From NCBI RefSeq assembly GCF_050113635.1, contig NZ_JBNJLT010000006.1, positions 162,670 to 226,669 of the forward strand: DNA of 64,000 nucleotides, written 5' to 3'. A model generated the notes under the pieces. It had not been told where the DNA came from. It saw nothing but the letters and a program-made list of their open reading frames with translations, and did not search any database. The stretch comes from Marinimicrobium sp050113635. GTDB lineage: Bacteria; Pseudomonadota; Gammaproteobacteria; Pseudomonadales; Cellvibrionaceae. Each line of letters opens with the position of its first letter. The stretch's first letter is position 1. Positions 55,249 to 63,231 of the stretch are shown piece by piece. The translations under genes were made by a program, and so were the position numbers.

Positions 55249-55273
55249 ATAACCAAGTATTTTACTCAACTAT
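55249..55273 (-). promoter_or_regulatory. IscR type 1 binding site upstream of iscR
   Basis: On the minus strand the 25-bp sequence beginning ATAGTTGAGT and ending TTGGTTAT matches the E. coli type 1 IscR consensus at 21 of 25 positions, including both outer ATA/TAT ends. It lies 84-108 bp upstream of the iscR start and touches the stop codon of trmJ. Confidence 0.7.
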
Positions 55274-56079
55274 TCCTCATTATCCAAGCGCTTTTCCCCG
55301 CCGGACGCCGCCTCCAGCGTTTTTAGCTTCTGATCCGTGTGGTAAATGTAGTTCTGCGTGGCCGTCAACACGCCCCTCAGGATGCTCAACTCCATTTCGT
55401 CCGGACGGATGCGGTGGTACAGGCGACGCAGGCGCGTCATGGTCTGGCGAGGGTTGTCCGGCGTCAGGAAGCCCAGGGTTTCCAGCGTCTCCTGCAGGTG
55501 CTCGAAATAACGCTCCAGCGCCTCGCTCTTAGCGGGCGGCATATCCCACTCGGTGCGCCCCAGCGGACCACCCTCCTGAGCCGACAGCGACGCCATGCGC
55601 AGCTCATAGCAAAGCACCTGGACAGCGGTGGCCAGATTCAGGGAGCTGTACTCCGGATTGGCGGGAATATGCACGTGATACTGGCACTTGTGCAGCTCTT
55701 CATTGGTAAGCCCACGGTCTTCACGGCCAAACAGCAAGGCAATGTCGTGCTCTCCCGCCTCTTGCCAGCACCGCTCACCACACTGACGCGGATCGACCAG
55801 CGGCCAGGGGATACGGCGCTCGCGAGCGCTCGTGCCGACGACCAGCCCACAGCCCTCAATCGCCTCCTCCACGGATTCCACCACTACGGCCTTATCCAGC
55901 ACGTCCAGGGCGCCAGCGGCGCGCCACAGCGCTTTCTCCGAGGGAAATTCCTTGGGCTCCACCAGATACAGGCGGGAGAGCCCCATGTTTTTCATGGCCC
56001 GCGCCGCGCCGCCGATATTGCCGGGGTGCGAGGTGTTCACCAGCACAATGCGAATATTGTCGAAGGGGTTGGCGCTCAT
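55270..56079 (-). CDS. trmJ: tRNA (cytidine/uridine-32-2'-O)-methyltransferase TrmJ
   Basis: 269-aa SPOUT-class methyltransferase: VLVNTSHPGNIGGAARAMKNMG, LLFGREDRGLTNEEL, and SLNLATAVQVLCYEL form the trefoil-knot SAM site. Modifies position 32 of tRNAs. I chose ATG 56079 (MSANPFDNI). Sits between suhB (divergent) and iscR, as in E. coli. Confidence 0.96.
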   Translation of the reverse strand: MSANPFDNIRIVLVNTSHPGNIGGAARAMKNMGLSRLYLVEPKEFPSEKALWRAAGALDVLDKAVVVESVEEAIEGCGLVVGTSARERRIPWPLVDPRQCGERCWQEAGEHDIALLFGREDRGLTNEELHKCQYHVHIPANPEYSSLNLATAVQVLCYELRMASLSAQEGGPLGRTEWDMPPAKSEALERYFEHLQETLETLGFLTPDNPRQTMTRLRRLYHRIRPDEMELSILRGVLTATQNYIYHTDQKLKTLEAASGGEKRLDNEE

Positions 56080-56266
56080 AAAAGCCTCTCGAAAACAGGG
56101 GTGCCCAAATAAAGGCGCGCATTCTAGCACGAACGCACCTCGCCAGAGGCCCGAATCCACCGCGCTCAACGCTGGCGGGGGCCGACGCTTGCCGTTATAC
56201 TGTGCGGCCTTCGCGAGGCTCGCCCTCGCCCCGTTCTTTCCCACTGCTCAAAAGACTGATTGCCCT

Positions 56267-57070
56267 ATGGAACCCATGCTGAATATGGCCTTGCGCGCGG
56301 CGCGCAAAGCCGGTGAACTGATTGAACGCGCCTATGGGCGCCCCGACACCGTGAAGGTGGAAACCAAGCGCCCCAACGACTTCGTCACCGAGGTGGATCG
56401 CGGTGCCGAACAGGCGATCATTCAAGTGTTGCGCAAAGCCTATCCCGACCACAGTTTCCGGGGTGAGGAAAGCGGCACAACCCAAGGGAACAATCCCGAT
56501 TACGTCTGGGTCATCGACCCTCTCGACGGCACAACCAACTTTGTCCACGGCATGCCCCACTTTTCTGTTTCCATCGCCTGCTTTTATAAAGGCCAGGTGG
56601 AACACGCCGTGGTGCTGGACCCGATCAAACGGGAAGAATTCACGGCCAGCCGTGGCCGCGGTGCGGCGCTCAACGGTCGCCGCATTCGCGTTTCCTCGCG
56701 CCGTGGGCTGGAAGGCGCCCTGCTCGGCACCGGGATTCCATTCGACGGACCGGCTTACGCCAAGATTCAGCCGTTCCTGACCTGTGTGGCCGAGCTGGCC
56801 GGTCAGACCTCGGGCATTCGCCGCGCTGGCTCAGCCGCACTGGACCTGGCCTATGTGGCCGCTGGCCGTTATGACGCTTTCTGGGAAATGCACCTGAATG
56901 AGTGGGATTTCGCCGCTGGCGTGCTGTTGGTGAAGGAAGCCGGCGGCCTGGTGAGTGATTTCCGTGGCGGTAAGGCGTATATGGAAACGGGCCATATTGT
57001 GTGTGGTACACCGAAGGTGTTTAAACCGGTGCTTCAGGTGATTGAGAAGCATCTGGGGCATGTGAAGTAA
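56267..57070 (+). CDS. suhB: inositol monophosphatase family protein SuhB
   Basis: 267 aa, equal to E. coli SuhB. Metal-binding motif WVIDPLDGTTNFVHG and GEESG upstream, and the C-terminal WDFAAGVLLVKEAGG. Acts as inositol-1-phosphatase and, in E. coli, as an rRNA transcription antitermination factor. Start ATG 56267 matches the E. coli N-terminus (MEPMLNMA-like). Confidence 0.96.
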   Translation: MEPMLNMALRAARKAGELIERAYGRPDTVKVETKRPNDFVTEVDRGAEQAIIQVLRKAYPDHSFRGEESGTTQGNNPDYVWVIDPLDGTTNFVHGMPHFSVSIACFYKGQVEHAVVLDPIKREEFTASRGRGAALNGRRIRVSSRRGLEGALLGTGIPFDGPAYAKIQPFLTCVAELAGQTSGIRRAGSAALDLAYVAAGRYDAFWEMHLNEWDFAAGVLLVKEAGGLVSDFRGGKAYMETGHIVCGTPKVFKPVLQVIEKHLGHVK

Positions 57071-57077
57071 GTATCGT

Positions 57078-57110
57078 GGCCGGGGCTCAGCTCCGGCCGG
57101 TTTCGTTTTC
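57078..57110 (+). terminator. terminator of suhB
   Basis: GGCCGGGG/CTCCGGCC-type stem (57078-57098) followed by a T-rich tail (TTTCGTTTTC) on the plus strand, 7 bp after the suhB stop. It overlaps the last codons of the convergent hypothetical gene. Confidence 0.6.
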
Positions 57111-57596
57111 TATGACGGGTTCTAAGTGACGGATGTTATTGATCTGGTATATCACCACGGCGGCCACGAGTAACCCGACGGCGACATAGCTCCAGTGAGC
57201 AGGCAGCTGCCAATAGGCCGTTGCAAATCCAGCAACGATACCCAGAACAATAAAAAACAATAGATTCAGGGCTACACCAAACCGCCCCAGACGGGACTTT
57301 CTTTGCGGAAAAATCAGCCTTTGCCTCTGGCAATCCTTGCCGTTTTTGGCCAGCGTACAAACCACCGGGCCATTTAGCAGACTCTCAATATACAGTGTTA
57401 TCGAGTAGTCATTCTCACCAATGCGGAACGTCTTCGATGACTGTTTAGAGAGGTTTGTCTGGGACAGAACCATCTCGCCATTAACAAATACTTTTTCACG
57501 CCCGGACAACGCACTGAACCAGGCCTCAATAACCCGCCCTTCATCCTCAAACCGAAACGCGTAGCCCTTTACCAGGCTGAATGTCTTGTTACTCAT
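57087..57596 (-). CDS. two-helix membrane protein of unknown function
   Basis: 169 aa, not recognised. The first ~95 residues look like a soluble beta-rich domain (KVFVNGEMVLSQTNLS, NDYSITLYIES), then a basic stretch and two adjacent transmembrane helices (about 104-123 and 128-147). I chose ATG 57596, with AGGTG upstream; a GTG at 57608 is possible. It starts within 15 bp of the XRE-2TM gene stop, so the two are an operon and may act together at the membrane. Confidence 0.65.
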   Translation of the reverse strand: MSNKTFSLVKGYAFRFEDEGRVIEAWFSALSGREKVFVNGEMVLSQTNLSKQSSKTFRIGENDYSITLYIESLLNGPVVCTLAKNGKDCQRQRLIFPQRKSRLGRFGVALNLLFFIVLGIVAGFATAYWQLPAHWSYVAVGLLVAAVVIYQINNIRHLEPVIENETGRS

Positions 57597-57608
57597 ATAA
57601 AGTCGCAC

Positions 57609-58076
57609 CTATAACTTCTTCCCGAGTCTCTTCTCGATCTGCTTTCTTTCCCAGTTGGGCATGAAGAAGTCAAAAATCTCAAATACGCTCAAACCATGAG
57701 AAATTACCCCCACTCCCCAACCGAATGCAACCCACTTGGCCCAGACAAATTCGGGAGACACTGTGAAATTAAATACAAAAAGCCCGCTAATCACCACAAT
57801 ATAGATCAGCAAATGTGAGTAAAAACCTTTTAAATCTCTCACATACTCAATAACTCTTCTCTCTTCGTCAAAGCATTCTTGATCTGTGGTCATGGCTACC
57901 TCCTTTTCCAGATCAACGACTTGAACGTCAAATACAGCAGCCAAGGACTTCAACGACTCAAGGCCCGCCTTCTGCCCACGCTCAATACGCTGGATAGTGC
58001 GAACGCTCAGCCCACTGAGTTGAGCCAGCTGATCCTGAGACCAGCCTCTTTGAAGCCTTAACTTTCTTACCATCAT
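57609..58076 (-). CDS. XRE-type HTH protein with 2TM domain
   Basis: 155 aa. N-terminal XRE helix-turn-helix (about 3-56: GWSQDQLAQLSGLSVRTIQRIERG), a linker, and a C-terminal 2TM domain with helices at about 85-104 and 110-131 ending in WERKQIEKRLGKK. A membrane-tethered DNA-binding protein; known in several bacteria as a domain fusion without defined function. ATG at 58076 or 58073. Confidence 0.85.
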   Translation of the reverse strand: MMVRKLRLQRGWSQDQLAQLSGLSVRTIQRIERGQKAGLESLKSLAAVFDVQVVDLEKEVAMTTDQECFDEERRVIEYVRDLKGFYSHLLIYIVVISGLFVFNFTVSPEFVWAKWVAFGWGVGVISHGLSVFEIFDFFMPNWERKQIEKRLGKKL

Positions 58077-58287
58077 TTACACATATCCTTTAGCTGCTCG
58101 CGAGAAGACACTATGGGCCAACATCTGTGTCAATCGCCACGACTTATTGGTGACAGAAACATGACATATCTTAAAAATCAATTAGTTAGGGTACATACAA
58201 TCCAGGCACTACAATATAAACGCATCCACACTCACGACCATTTAGCTATTTCGGCACGCTCCAGCGCCTAGAACTTTAGACGTTTGA

Positions 58288-58752
58288 TCACCGAATTATT
58301 ATGAACAGGACAAACGTTTTTTTCATTTCATAAAAATTCTCGTCCTGCCCGTCGATTCGGTATCCAAGTTTCTGATAGAACGAGATGGCTCTTTTATTAA
58401 CTTTAAACGTTGAAAGAGTGACTTTAGCGTCGAGACCAGCCGAACGTTCCAACTTCTCCATGATTTGGCTTCCCAAGCCTGCCCCCTGGAAAGATTTATA
58501 CAACAGAAACAAAGACAAATGCAGGGCCACTTCAAGTTTACTAAAACAAGCCAACCCAATACGGCGTCCACTTCCGTCATTCAGCCAAAACAGCGTTTCT
58601 AAAGAATAGGATGATCGGAAACGGTCTCTCTGAAACGCCTCGTCCCATCCGAATGTTTGATCAATAAATCCAAACAGGCACTGCTTGTACAGATCATAAG
58701 CGTCATCGACTTCATAAGGATGCACACCCTTAAAGCTGATTTCATCTTTCAT
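58288..58752 (-). CDS. GNAT family N-acetyltransferase
   Basis: 154 aa. The acetyl-CoA pyrophosphate loop is seen as SFQGAGLGSQIMEKLE and the C-terminal FYQKLGYR is typical of GNATs. Substrate unknown. AT-rich relative to the core genes. Starts only 20 bp after the methyltransferase stop, and the gap holds a TAAC/GTTA inverted repeat that may be a relic of an integron attC site. Confidence 0.82.
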   Translation of the reverse strand: MKDEISFKGVHPYEVDDAYDLYKQCLFGFIDQTFGWDEAFQRDRFRSSYSLETLFWLNDGSGRRIGLACFSKLEVALHLSLFLLYKSFQGAGLGSQIMEKLERSAGLDAKVTLSTFKVNKRAISFYQKLGYRIDGQDENFYEMKKTFVLFIIIR

Positions 58753-58778
58753 TTTTAACTTTGTCCAGCCAGTTAGAC
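58752..58778 (-). other. possible collapsed attC site
   Basis: On the minus strand GTCTAAC (an exact RYYYAAC R''-box match, containing the methyltransferase stop TAA) is followed after 12 nt by GTTAAAA (6 of 7 to GTTRRRY). This would be an attC with its inner arms deleted. The motif is short and could be chance. Confidence 0.25.
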
Positions 58779-59534
58779 AGCCTCTCCTCTACTGCTCAAG
58801 TAAAAATCAATGACAAAGCAGTCCGACTCATTTAGCTTCAGTATTTTCCCATCAAATTCGGATCTCACCGAGCCCGGGTCACTGAGCTCTTTCACATTAA
58901 CGTAGCTCCAAACAAGATTGGCCAGAAGCTCCCTCTCCACATGCCTCTCGTTCCGTACAACCTCCATCTCACAATTAGAGAACAGGTTTTGTGCTTCAAA
59001 ATCACGAAATCCTTGTTCAAAAAGCGCGAGTTCTTCATGGGTGCCTCTGGGTATGTAAAAATCGGGAAGTACCTGCCCAATGGTTGCATCAATAGCGGCG
59101 TACACCTGCTCAGAAAACCGAGGTTGATGCCATACTGCCACCAGCTTTCCACCGGGCTTCAAGCATTGTCTTATTTTCGAATACGCTACGTGCTTCCGAA
59201 CCCAGTGAAGTGCGCTCGCGGAGAAAACCAGGTCATATTCTCTGTCTGGTTTAAACTCTTCAAACGTCTCATTAATAACAGTTACATTTTTGTTCGACGA
59301 GAACTTCTCTCTGAGACGCCGACAAAAATTAGAGCCAGGCTCCACGCAGTCAATGCGGCTGGAGACTTTCAGCAAGCCCACAGTAGCCTGACCTGAGCCA
59401 CTACCAATCTCCAACGTAACACCTGGATTAATATTCTCAAAAAATTTTTCCGGGTAACTTGGCCTAGCGTGATCATAAGCCCCGGCCACCAAATCGAAAC
59501 CTTCAGCTCCCGAAAGGTTTTCATTAAAGTACAT
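58773..59534 (-). CDS. class I SAM-dependent methyltransferase
   Basis: 253 aa. SAM-binding motif I LEIGSGSGQATVGLL at about 40-54, acidic DCVEPGS, and the post-motif VFSASALHWV typical of methyltransf_11-type enzymes. Small-molecule substrate unknown. Overlaps the upstream 95-aa gene by 11 bp, so both come from one transcript or cassette. Confidence 0.85.
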   Translation of the reverse strand: MYFNENLSGAEGFDLVAGAYDHARPSYPEKFFENINPGVTLEIGSGSGQATVGLLKVSSRIDCVEPGSNFCRRLREKFSSNKNVTVINETFEEFKPDREYDLVFSASALHWVRKHVAYSKIRQCLKPGGKLVAVWHQPRFSEQVYAAIDATIGQVLPDFYIPRGTHEELALFEQGFRDFEAQNLFSNCEMEVVRNERHVERELLANLVWSYVNVKELSDPGSVRSEFDGKILKLNESDCFVIDFYLSSRGEAV

Positions 59535-59811
59535 AAGAATTACTCATTGTTGTAACGGCAAGCACAGATGAGAAAACCACTAAAAATGCGATATTACGCG
59601 CCAGATTACGAAATTTCTCTGGATTATAACGGTACTTTGTACGCTGCCGTGCCAAACCAAAAAGGATCGCAGACAAACCAATGAATGATACGACCAAATA
59701 CTTTCCGGGAGTAAAAAGAGAATAAATTCCCACACTAGCTATAGCTATCGAAAGGGAGCCCCAGAACATCGCCAAATATTTATTTTCTCTGAGGGAACAG
59801 GTCAAATCCAT
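59524..59811 (-). CDS. small membrane protein of unknown function
   Basis: 95 aa, not recognised. Three hydrophobic segments (about 13-31, 37-52, 70-88) with a basic loop RQRTKYRYNPEKFRN suggest an inner-membrane protein. It overlaps the methyltransferase start by 11 bp. AT-rich. Confidence 0.55.
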   Translation of the reverse strand: MDLTCSLRENKYLAMFWGSLSIAIASVGIYSLFTPGKYLVVSFIGLSAILFGLARQRTKYRYNPEKFRNLARNIAFLVVFSSVLAVTTMSNSYVL

Positions 59812-59898
59812 TACTCCTTCTAATATCTTTATCTATCACTACATACACCTATCAACCAACACCGCTGTAATCACATAGGATTATCGAGTGGATCTGCA

Positions 59899-59967
59899 CA
59901 ACAACAATCAATATCAGCTGAGAGCATCCGCACAGAAACCTGGCTGCGATCAGCAGAATTGTTAATC
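59899..59967 (-). other. possible degenerate attC site
   Basis: On the minus strand GATTAAC, which contains the TAA stop of the GNAT gene, begins a stretch with complementary ends (AACAAT/ATTGTT) and an inner imperfect stem (CTGATCGCA with TGCGGATGCTCTCAG). This is the layout of an integron attC, but neither box fits the consensus fully. Confidence 0.3.
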
Positions 59968-60468
59968 ACTACGGCGCACCATGCAAATTATATCTATATA
60001 GTCAGACTCAACTCGAACAGCCTCCCTTTTTATGCCCTCCACTGCAAAACCCGTTTCACGGTATAGCTCTATAGCTGGAAAATTGTTTGAAAAAACCTCA
60101 AGCTCTATGCGTTTTAATCGGTTTTTCTCGGACCATACAAACAACTCATCCAGCAGGGAACGACCAACACCCTGACGACGAAACTCATTCAAAACTGACA
60201 TGCCAAAACTGGCGCAGTGCGACCTCTGTGAATTTTTATCTACACTTGCGTCTAACATTCCGATTATTTGACCGCAATCATTTACAGCAACGAGTAACAA
60301 TTTATTTGGGTTAAAGTGGCTCCTTATAAAGTCAACCACTTTCTCCAAAGAGGGTGGCTCCGTTTTAGCATATAAAACTGGAAGGTTCTCGCAAACAACC
60401 TTCTGTAGATACCTCTCAAGATATTCCTCATCATCTAAGCAGGCTTTCCTTATCATGATTTGAAGCAC
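59962..60468 (-). CDS. GNAT family N-acetyltransferase
   Basis: 168 aa. Core motif FRRQGVGRSLLDELFVW (acetyl-CoA loop Q/RxxGxG/A) and the C-terminal AIELYRETGFAVEGIKR are classic GNAT elements. Substrate unknown. Start GTG 60468 has AAGGA at good spacing; ATG 60456 is an alternative. The stop codon lies in a TTAAC heptamer that may begin an attC site. Confidence 0.85.
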   Translation of the reverse strand: MLQIMIRKACLDDEEYLERYLQKVVCENLPVLYAKTEPPSLEKVVDFIRSHFNPNKLLLVAVNDCGQIIGMLDASVDKNSQRSHCASFGMSVLNEFRRQGVGRSLLDELFVWSEKNRLKRIELEVFSNNFPAIELYRETGFAVEGIKREAVRVESDYIDIICMVRRSD

Positions 60469-60663
60469 TTTTCCTTCCCACCGTTAAAGTTTTACGAAAA
60501 TGGTAAAAATATCGAAAACAGATTCAGGATAATGACTTAACACAGCGTCGATGATTTTTCATCACTATAGAGGTTCATAGAGAAAAACCTTTCAAGTTGC
60601 TAACGCCCAAAGCTCAGGAAAACTCTCAGCGCAGCGGAAAATAAGTACCTGCGCCAAAGATTG

Positions 60664-61449
60664 TCAAGACACTTCTGACGCATCCAAGCACTCCTCGATC
60701 GAGCTTTTCATATAGGAAACAAGTGCTTCAAAACCTTCCTGTTTACCCCAGCGGTCCTCAATCAGCCCCAGATAACCTTCCCGCGCATACTTCAGTAGCA
60801 CTCCGTAATGAGGAGGTGCCTGCTTTTCCGTCCATTTCGCAGCCGCATCTTTTGGAGCAATATCGCCGGTCGCAGCGGTCAGCCACATACGTGACAGGGT
60901 CAGAACGACATTGCGTTCATCTCCCGCCGTATCAGCCAGAAGATTGGGCAAAGAATCACGGATGGCCCTGCGGATATCAGTCATTGGCACCAGATCGAAG
61001 ACCTTTTCTGCATGGCTTCCACACAACGGCAAGCTGTTATCGATCACTTTTTTCAGAACAATGGCAAGATCAGGATCGCAGACTGGTCCTGGAACGCTTC
61101 CAGCTTCGAATTCCTCTCGCAACCATTCACCGTAGACAAACTCAGCCCGAGGAGGAAACTTCCAAGGTATGACATCAGAAACCGTTATCACAGTTAACTC
61201 TAGTGGCCTGATGGCTTGTGGATTTCCAATCTTTCCGGATACGCTCATTAACTGAAATACCAAGACCTTCCTTTTCTCAAAGGTCGGCGATTCCGAGACT
61301 GCGACCAAAATATCTACATCGCTGTCGCGCTTCAAACCACCAACGACGGCAGAGCCGAAGAGATAAATACCGATAACAGATTCACCAAGCACGCCTTCAA
61401 CGACTGACTGTGCCTGTTTCGCTTCATCGGGTATTTCTATATTTTCCAT
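60664..61449 (-). CDS. AadA-like aminoglycoside (3'')/(9) nucleotidyltransferase
   Basis: 261 aa, same length as integron-borne AadA proteins. N-terminal nucleotidyltransferase core with YLFGSAVVGGLKRDSDVDILV: Gly32-Ser33 and the metal-binding Asp44 and Asp46. The C-terminal helical domain has AGDERNVVLTLSRMW and IAPKDAAAKW, which are near-identical in AadA. Family members adenylylate streptomycin and/or spectinomycin; whether this one does so is untested. I chose ATG 61449 since AadA similarity starts there. Downstream, GGGCGTTAGC (about 60620) resembles an attC R' end. Confidence 0.85.
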   Translation of the reverse strand: MENIEIPDEAKQAQSVVEGVLGESVIGIYLFGSAVVGGLKRDSDVDILVAVSESPTFEKRKVLVFQLMSVSGKIGNPQAIRPLELTVITVSDVIPWKFPPRAEFVYGEWLREEFEAGSVPGPVCDPDLAIVLKKVIDNSLPLCGSHAEKVFDLVPMTDIRRAIRDSLPNLLADTAGDERNVVLTLSRMWLTAATGDIAPKDAAAKWTEKQAPPHYGVLLKYAREGYLGLIEDRWGKQEGFEALVSYMKSSIEECLDASEVS

Positions 61450-61667
61450 ATACTTCGGGATCTCCTCTCGCTCAAGCGGCAAACTCACAGGGGAACCGCA
61501 GGACGATTTCTGTGCAACGAATTGCCATTTGGTGTTTTCGAAGCTTTTAAGCCCTAATATCCACTCAGACACAGGACTTCAAATTAATTGAACAGTGAGT
61601 TGCTGTCCGTGAAAGTGATATAAGATCAGTGGCCGTAAGGCGCCGATAGGCACGTACTGGTGCGTTT

Positions 61668-61674
61668 GGTTATG
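61668..61674 (-). other. R''-like half site after the SMR gene
   Basis: GCATAAC on the minus strand overlaps the TAA stop of the SMR gene and resembles the attC R'' box (RYYYAAC, one mismatch). No complementary L'/R' half was found before the aadA-like gene, so the site would be decayed. Confidence 0.25.
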
Positions 61675-62002
61675 CAAGGTTGGAGCCCGAGCCCATAATT
61701 TTTAACCCCACGATCCCAGCAATGATAAGGCCTATACAAGCAATTCGTTTCAAATCTGCGACTTCGTTAAACCAAATAATACCGACAACAGCAACGCCAA
61801 CAGCCCCGATACCAGTCCAGACGGCGTAAGCATTGCCGAGGGGTATGGTTTTCAAAGCGTATGACAGACAGCCAAAACTTATCCACATAGCCGCAATAGT
61901 AAATACCGAAGGCCAAAGCTTAGTGAAACCGTCGGTATACTTAAGGCCAACGGCCCATACAATTTCAAAAAGCCCGGCCACTACTAAAAACGCCCATCCC
62001 AT
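61670..62002 (-). CDS. SMR family exporter, SugE/Gdx-like
   Basis: 110-aa four-helix small multidrug resistance protein. Glu13 is the conserved substrate/proton site; the pattern E-I-V-W-A-V-G-L-K-Y-T and AYAVWTGIGAVG resemble the guanidinium-exporting Gdx (SugE) subgroup more than QacE. Start ATG 62002 has AAGGAG at ideal spacing. Small exporters like this are common integron cassette genes. Confidence 0.88.
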   Translation of the reverse strand: MGWAFLVVAGLFEIVWAVGLKYTDGFTKLWPSVFTIAAMWISFGCLSYALKTIPLGNAYAVWTGIGAVGVAVVGIIWFNEVADLKRIACIGLIIAGIVGLKIMGSGSNLA

Positions 62003-62030
62003 ACAATTCTCCTTAGAGTGCATAATGCCC

Positions 62031-62097
62031 GTAACATAAGCCGGAGCGCCCAGCGTGCGGAGGTCCATTTGCACGAACATGATTATGATTGTTATGT
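62031..62097 (-). other. possible degenerate attC site
   Basis: On the minus strand ACATAAC (containing the TAA stop of the 66-aa gene) and a TGTTAC end about 60 nt later give complementary TAACA/TGTTA boxes. An inner CGTGC/GCACG stem lies between. The L arms do not pair well. Confidence 0.25.
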
Positions 62098-62292
62098 GCT
62101 CTGATCACTTTCGGTTCCGTCATTTTTGACCTTGCAGATATGCACCGAAATTAGCGCTAATCCAGAACCTATAGCGCCAACGCTAACTCCCATGAAATAA
62201 CCACCATCGAAAGTAAGGCTCAGTATTCCAAAAAGAACGCCATTACAAAGAAGTACAATTCCTAAAATCATAAACACTTTTGAATTTTTCAT
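62092..62292 (-). CDS. small two-helix membrane protein
   Basis: 66 aa, not recognised. Two hydrophobic helices (about 7-25 and 33-52) with a short polar C-terminus. ATG 62292 has GGAGAGG upstream. It starts 16 bp after the stop of the next gene upstream, with no attC between them, so the two form a two-gene unit. Confidence 0.55.
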   Translation of the reverse strand: MKNSKVFMILGIVLLCNGVLFGILSLTFDGGYFMGVSVGAIGSGLALISVHICKVKNDGTESDQST

Positions 62293-62308
62293 TCACGACC
62301 TCTCCGTT

Positions 62309-62701
62309 TTAGTTGATCCATGGGTTTACATAAACGCTAAGCTTTGGGGCGGCTGAAGCAACGCGTAAGCCGTCCCAGCCACGGACGTGGCGACAACAGA
62401 GCCTTGTATGAGTTTCACCCCCAGGCTTACCGAGATACCCCGCCGCTTCAAAATAATAACTGGATGCTTCTTGGATAGTGGAGAATGACTTGGTGTTACT
62501 TTTTGCTCCTCGATCCTGATTGTAGCAAGCATAACCATAAGTAGCTTTTACGAGATAAAAGCCATCAAATGTATTTGGCTCGAAATAGTGCCAGCCATCA
62601 CCAGTAAACTCGTCAAAAACTTCATCAGTGGTAAACAGCTCTAGAACCCTGCTTTCGTCACCAGCTAATTTTTCTTCGATAAGTTTACCGATAGTTGGCA
62701 T
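62309..62701 (-). CDS. hypothetical protein
   Basis: 130 aa, not recognised. No signal peptide or transmembrane helix; acidic N-terminus (EEKLAGDESRVLELFTTDEVFDEF) and aromatic-rich centre. The C-terminal 30 residues are basic and may be a frame extension. It begins 10 bp after the attC-like site at 62711-62788, as expected for a cassette gene. Confidence 0.55.
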   Translation of the reverse strand: MPTIGKLIEEKLAGDESRVLELFTTDEVFDEFTGDGWHYFEPNTFDGFYLVKATYGYACYNQDRGAKSNTKSFSTIQEASSYYFEAAGYLGKPGGETHTRLCCRHVRGWDGLRVASAAPKLSVYVNPWIN

Positions 62702-62710
62702 AGCTATTAC

Positions 62711-62788
62711 TCATAACGTTGCCGTCATCCGGGCCAGAAGTGGCGCGTCAGCGACGCTTCTGGCCTCCGGTGCACGGCTTTGTTAAAC
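62711..62788 (-). other. attC-like integron recombination site
   Basis: Minus strand: R'' box GTTTAAC (62788-62782) matches RYYYAAC exactly; R' side GTTATGA (62717-62711). Between them a long imperfect palindrome has perfect 9-bp arms GGCCAGAAG/CTTCTGGCC (62757-62765 with 62732-62740) and outer pairing GCCGT/ACGGC with unpaired bases, as in attC sites. Length 78 bp. Confidence 0.7.
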
Positions 62789-62821
62789 ATAGCTACTCCC
62801 GATAGTCCTGTGCTTATTCAA

Positions 62822-63208
62822 CTACTTACATACAATTTTTACTGGCACACCTAGAGCTGTCGCCCTATATATGCCGACCCCCAAGGAGTTATTTACGACC
62901 TTTCCTTGATGGCCAGAAAATCCGCCGTATACGTTAAATCGGTAGCCTAATATAGCGTTGTACCCGTTACGCAAAGCTTTTTCGTATATAGTTTTTCTCA
63001 GGGAATTTTCATCTATTTCGTTCAAATACGAATGCCTATCATCGACATATTGGTTGTACGTTCCTACTGTGCTGAATGCGTACATAGACTCTGTTGATAC
63101 AACCTTACACCTGTCGACAGGATAGCTGTCTGTGGTATAGAAGCCGAGAAAGCCATCAGCATTTACTATAGAGGAGAAGAACATTAGAACTAAAACTATG
63201 CGTTTCAT
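62822..63208 (-). CDS. small secreted protein of unknown function
   Basis: 128 aa with a signal peptide (cut near VNA, about residue 17). Mature part has RNGYNAILGYRFNVYGG, loosely like YbjQ-type or other small periplasmic beta proteins, and two Cys (CKVVSTES region and the C-terminal C-K). Function unknown. It is flanked on both sides by attC-like sites, as a single-gene cassette would be. Confidence 0.65.
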   Translation of the reverse strand: MKRIVLVLMFFSSIVNADGFLGFYTTDSYPVDRCKVVSTESMYAFSTVGTYNQYVDDRHSYLNEIDENSLRKTIYEKALRNGYNAILGYRFNVYGGFSGHQGKVVNNSLGVGIYRATALGVPVKIVCK

Positions 63209-63231
63209 AATACCTCTTGAAATTTAACGCC

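Noticed and set aside
62326..62430. Additional attC site inside the 3' end of the 130-aa gene
   Set aside because: TTAGCGTTTATG resembles an L'/R' end, but no complementary L''/R'' half was found.
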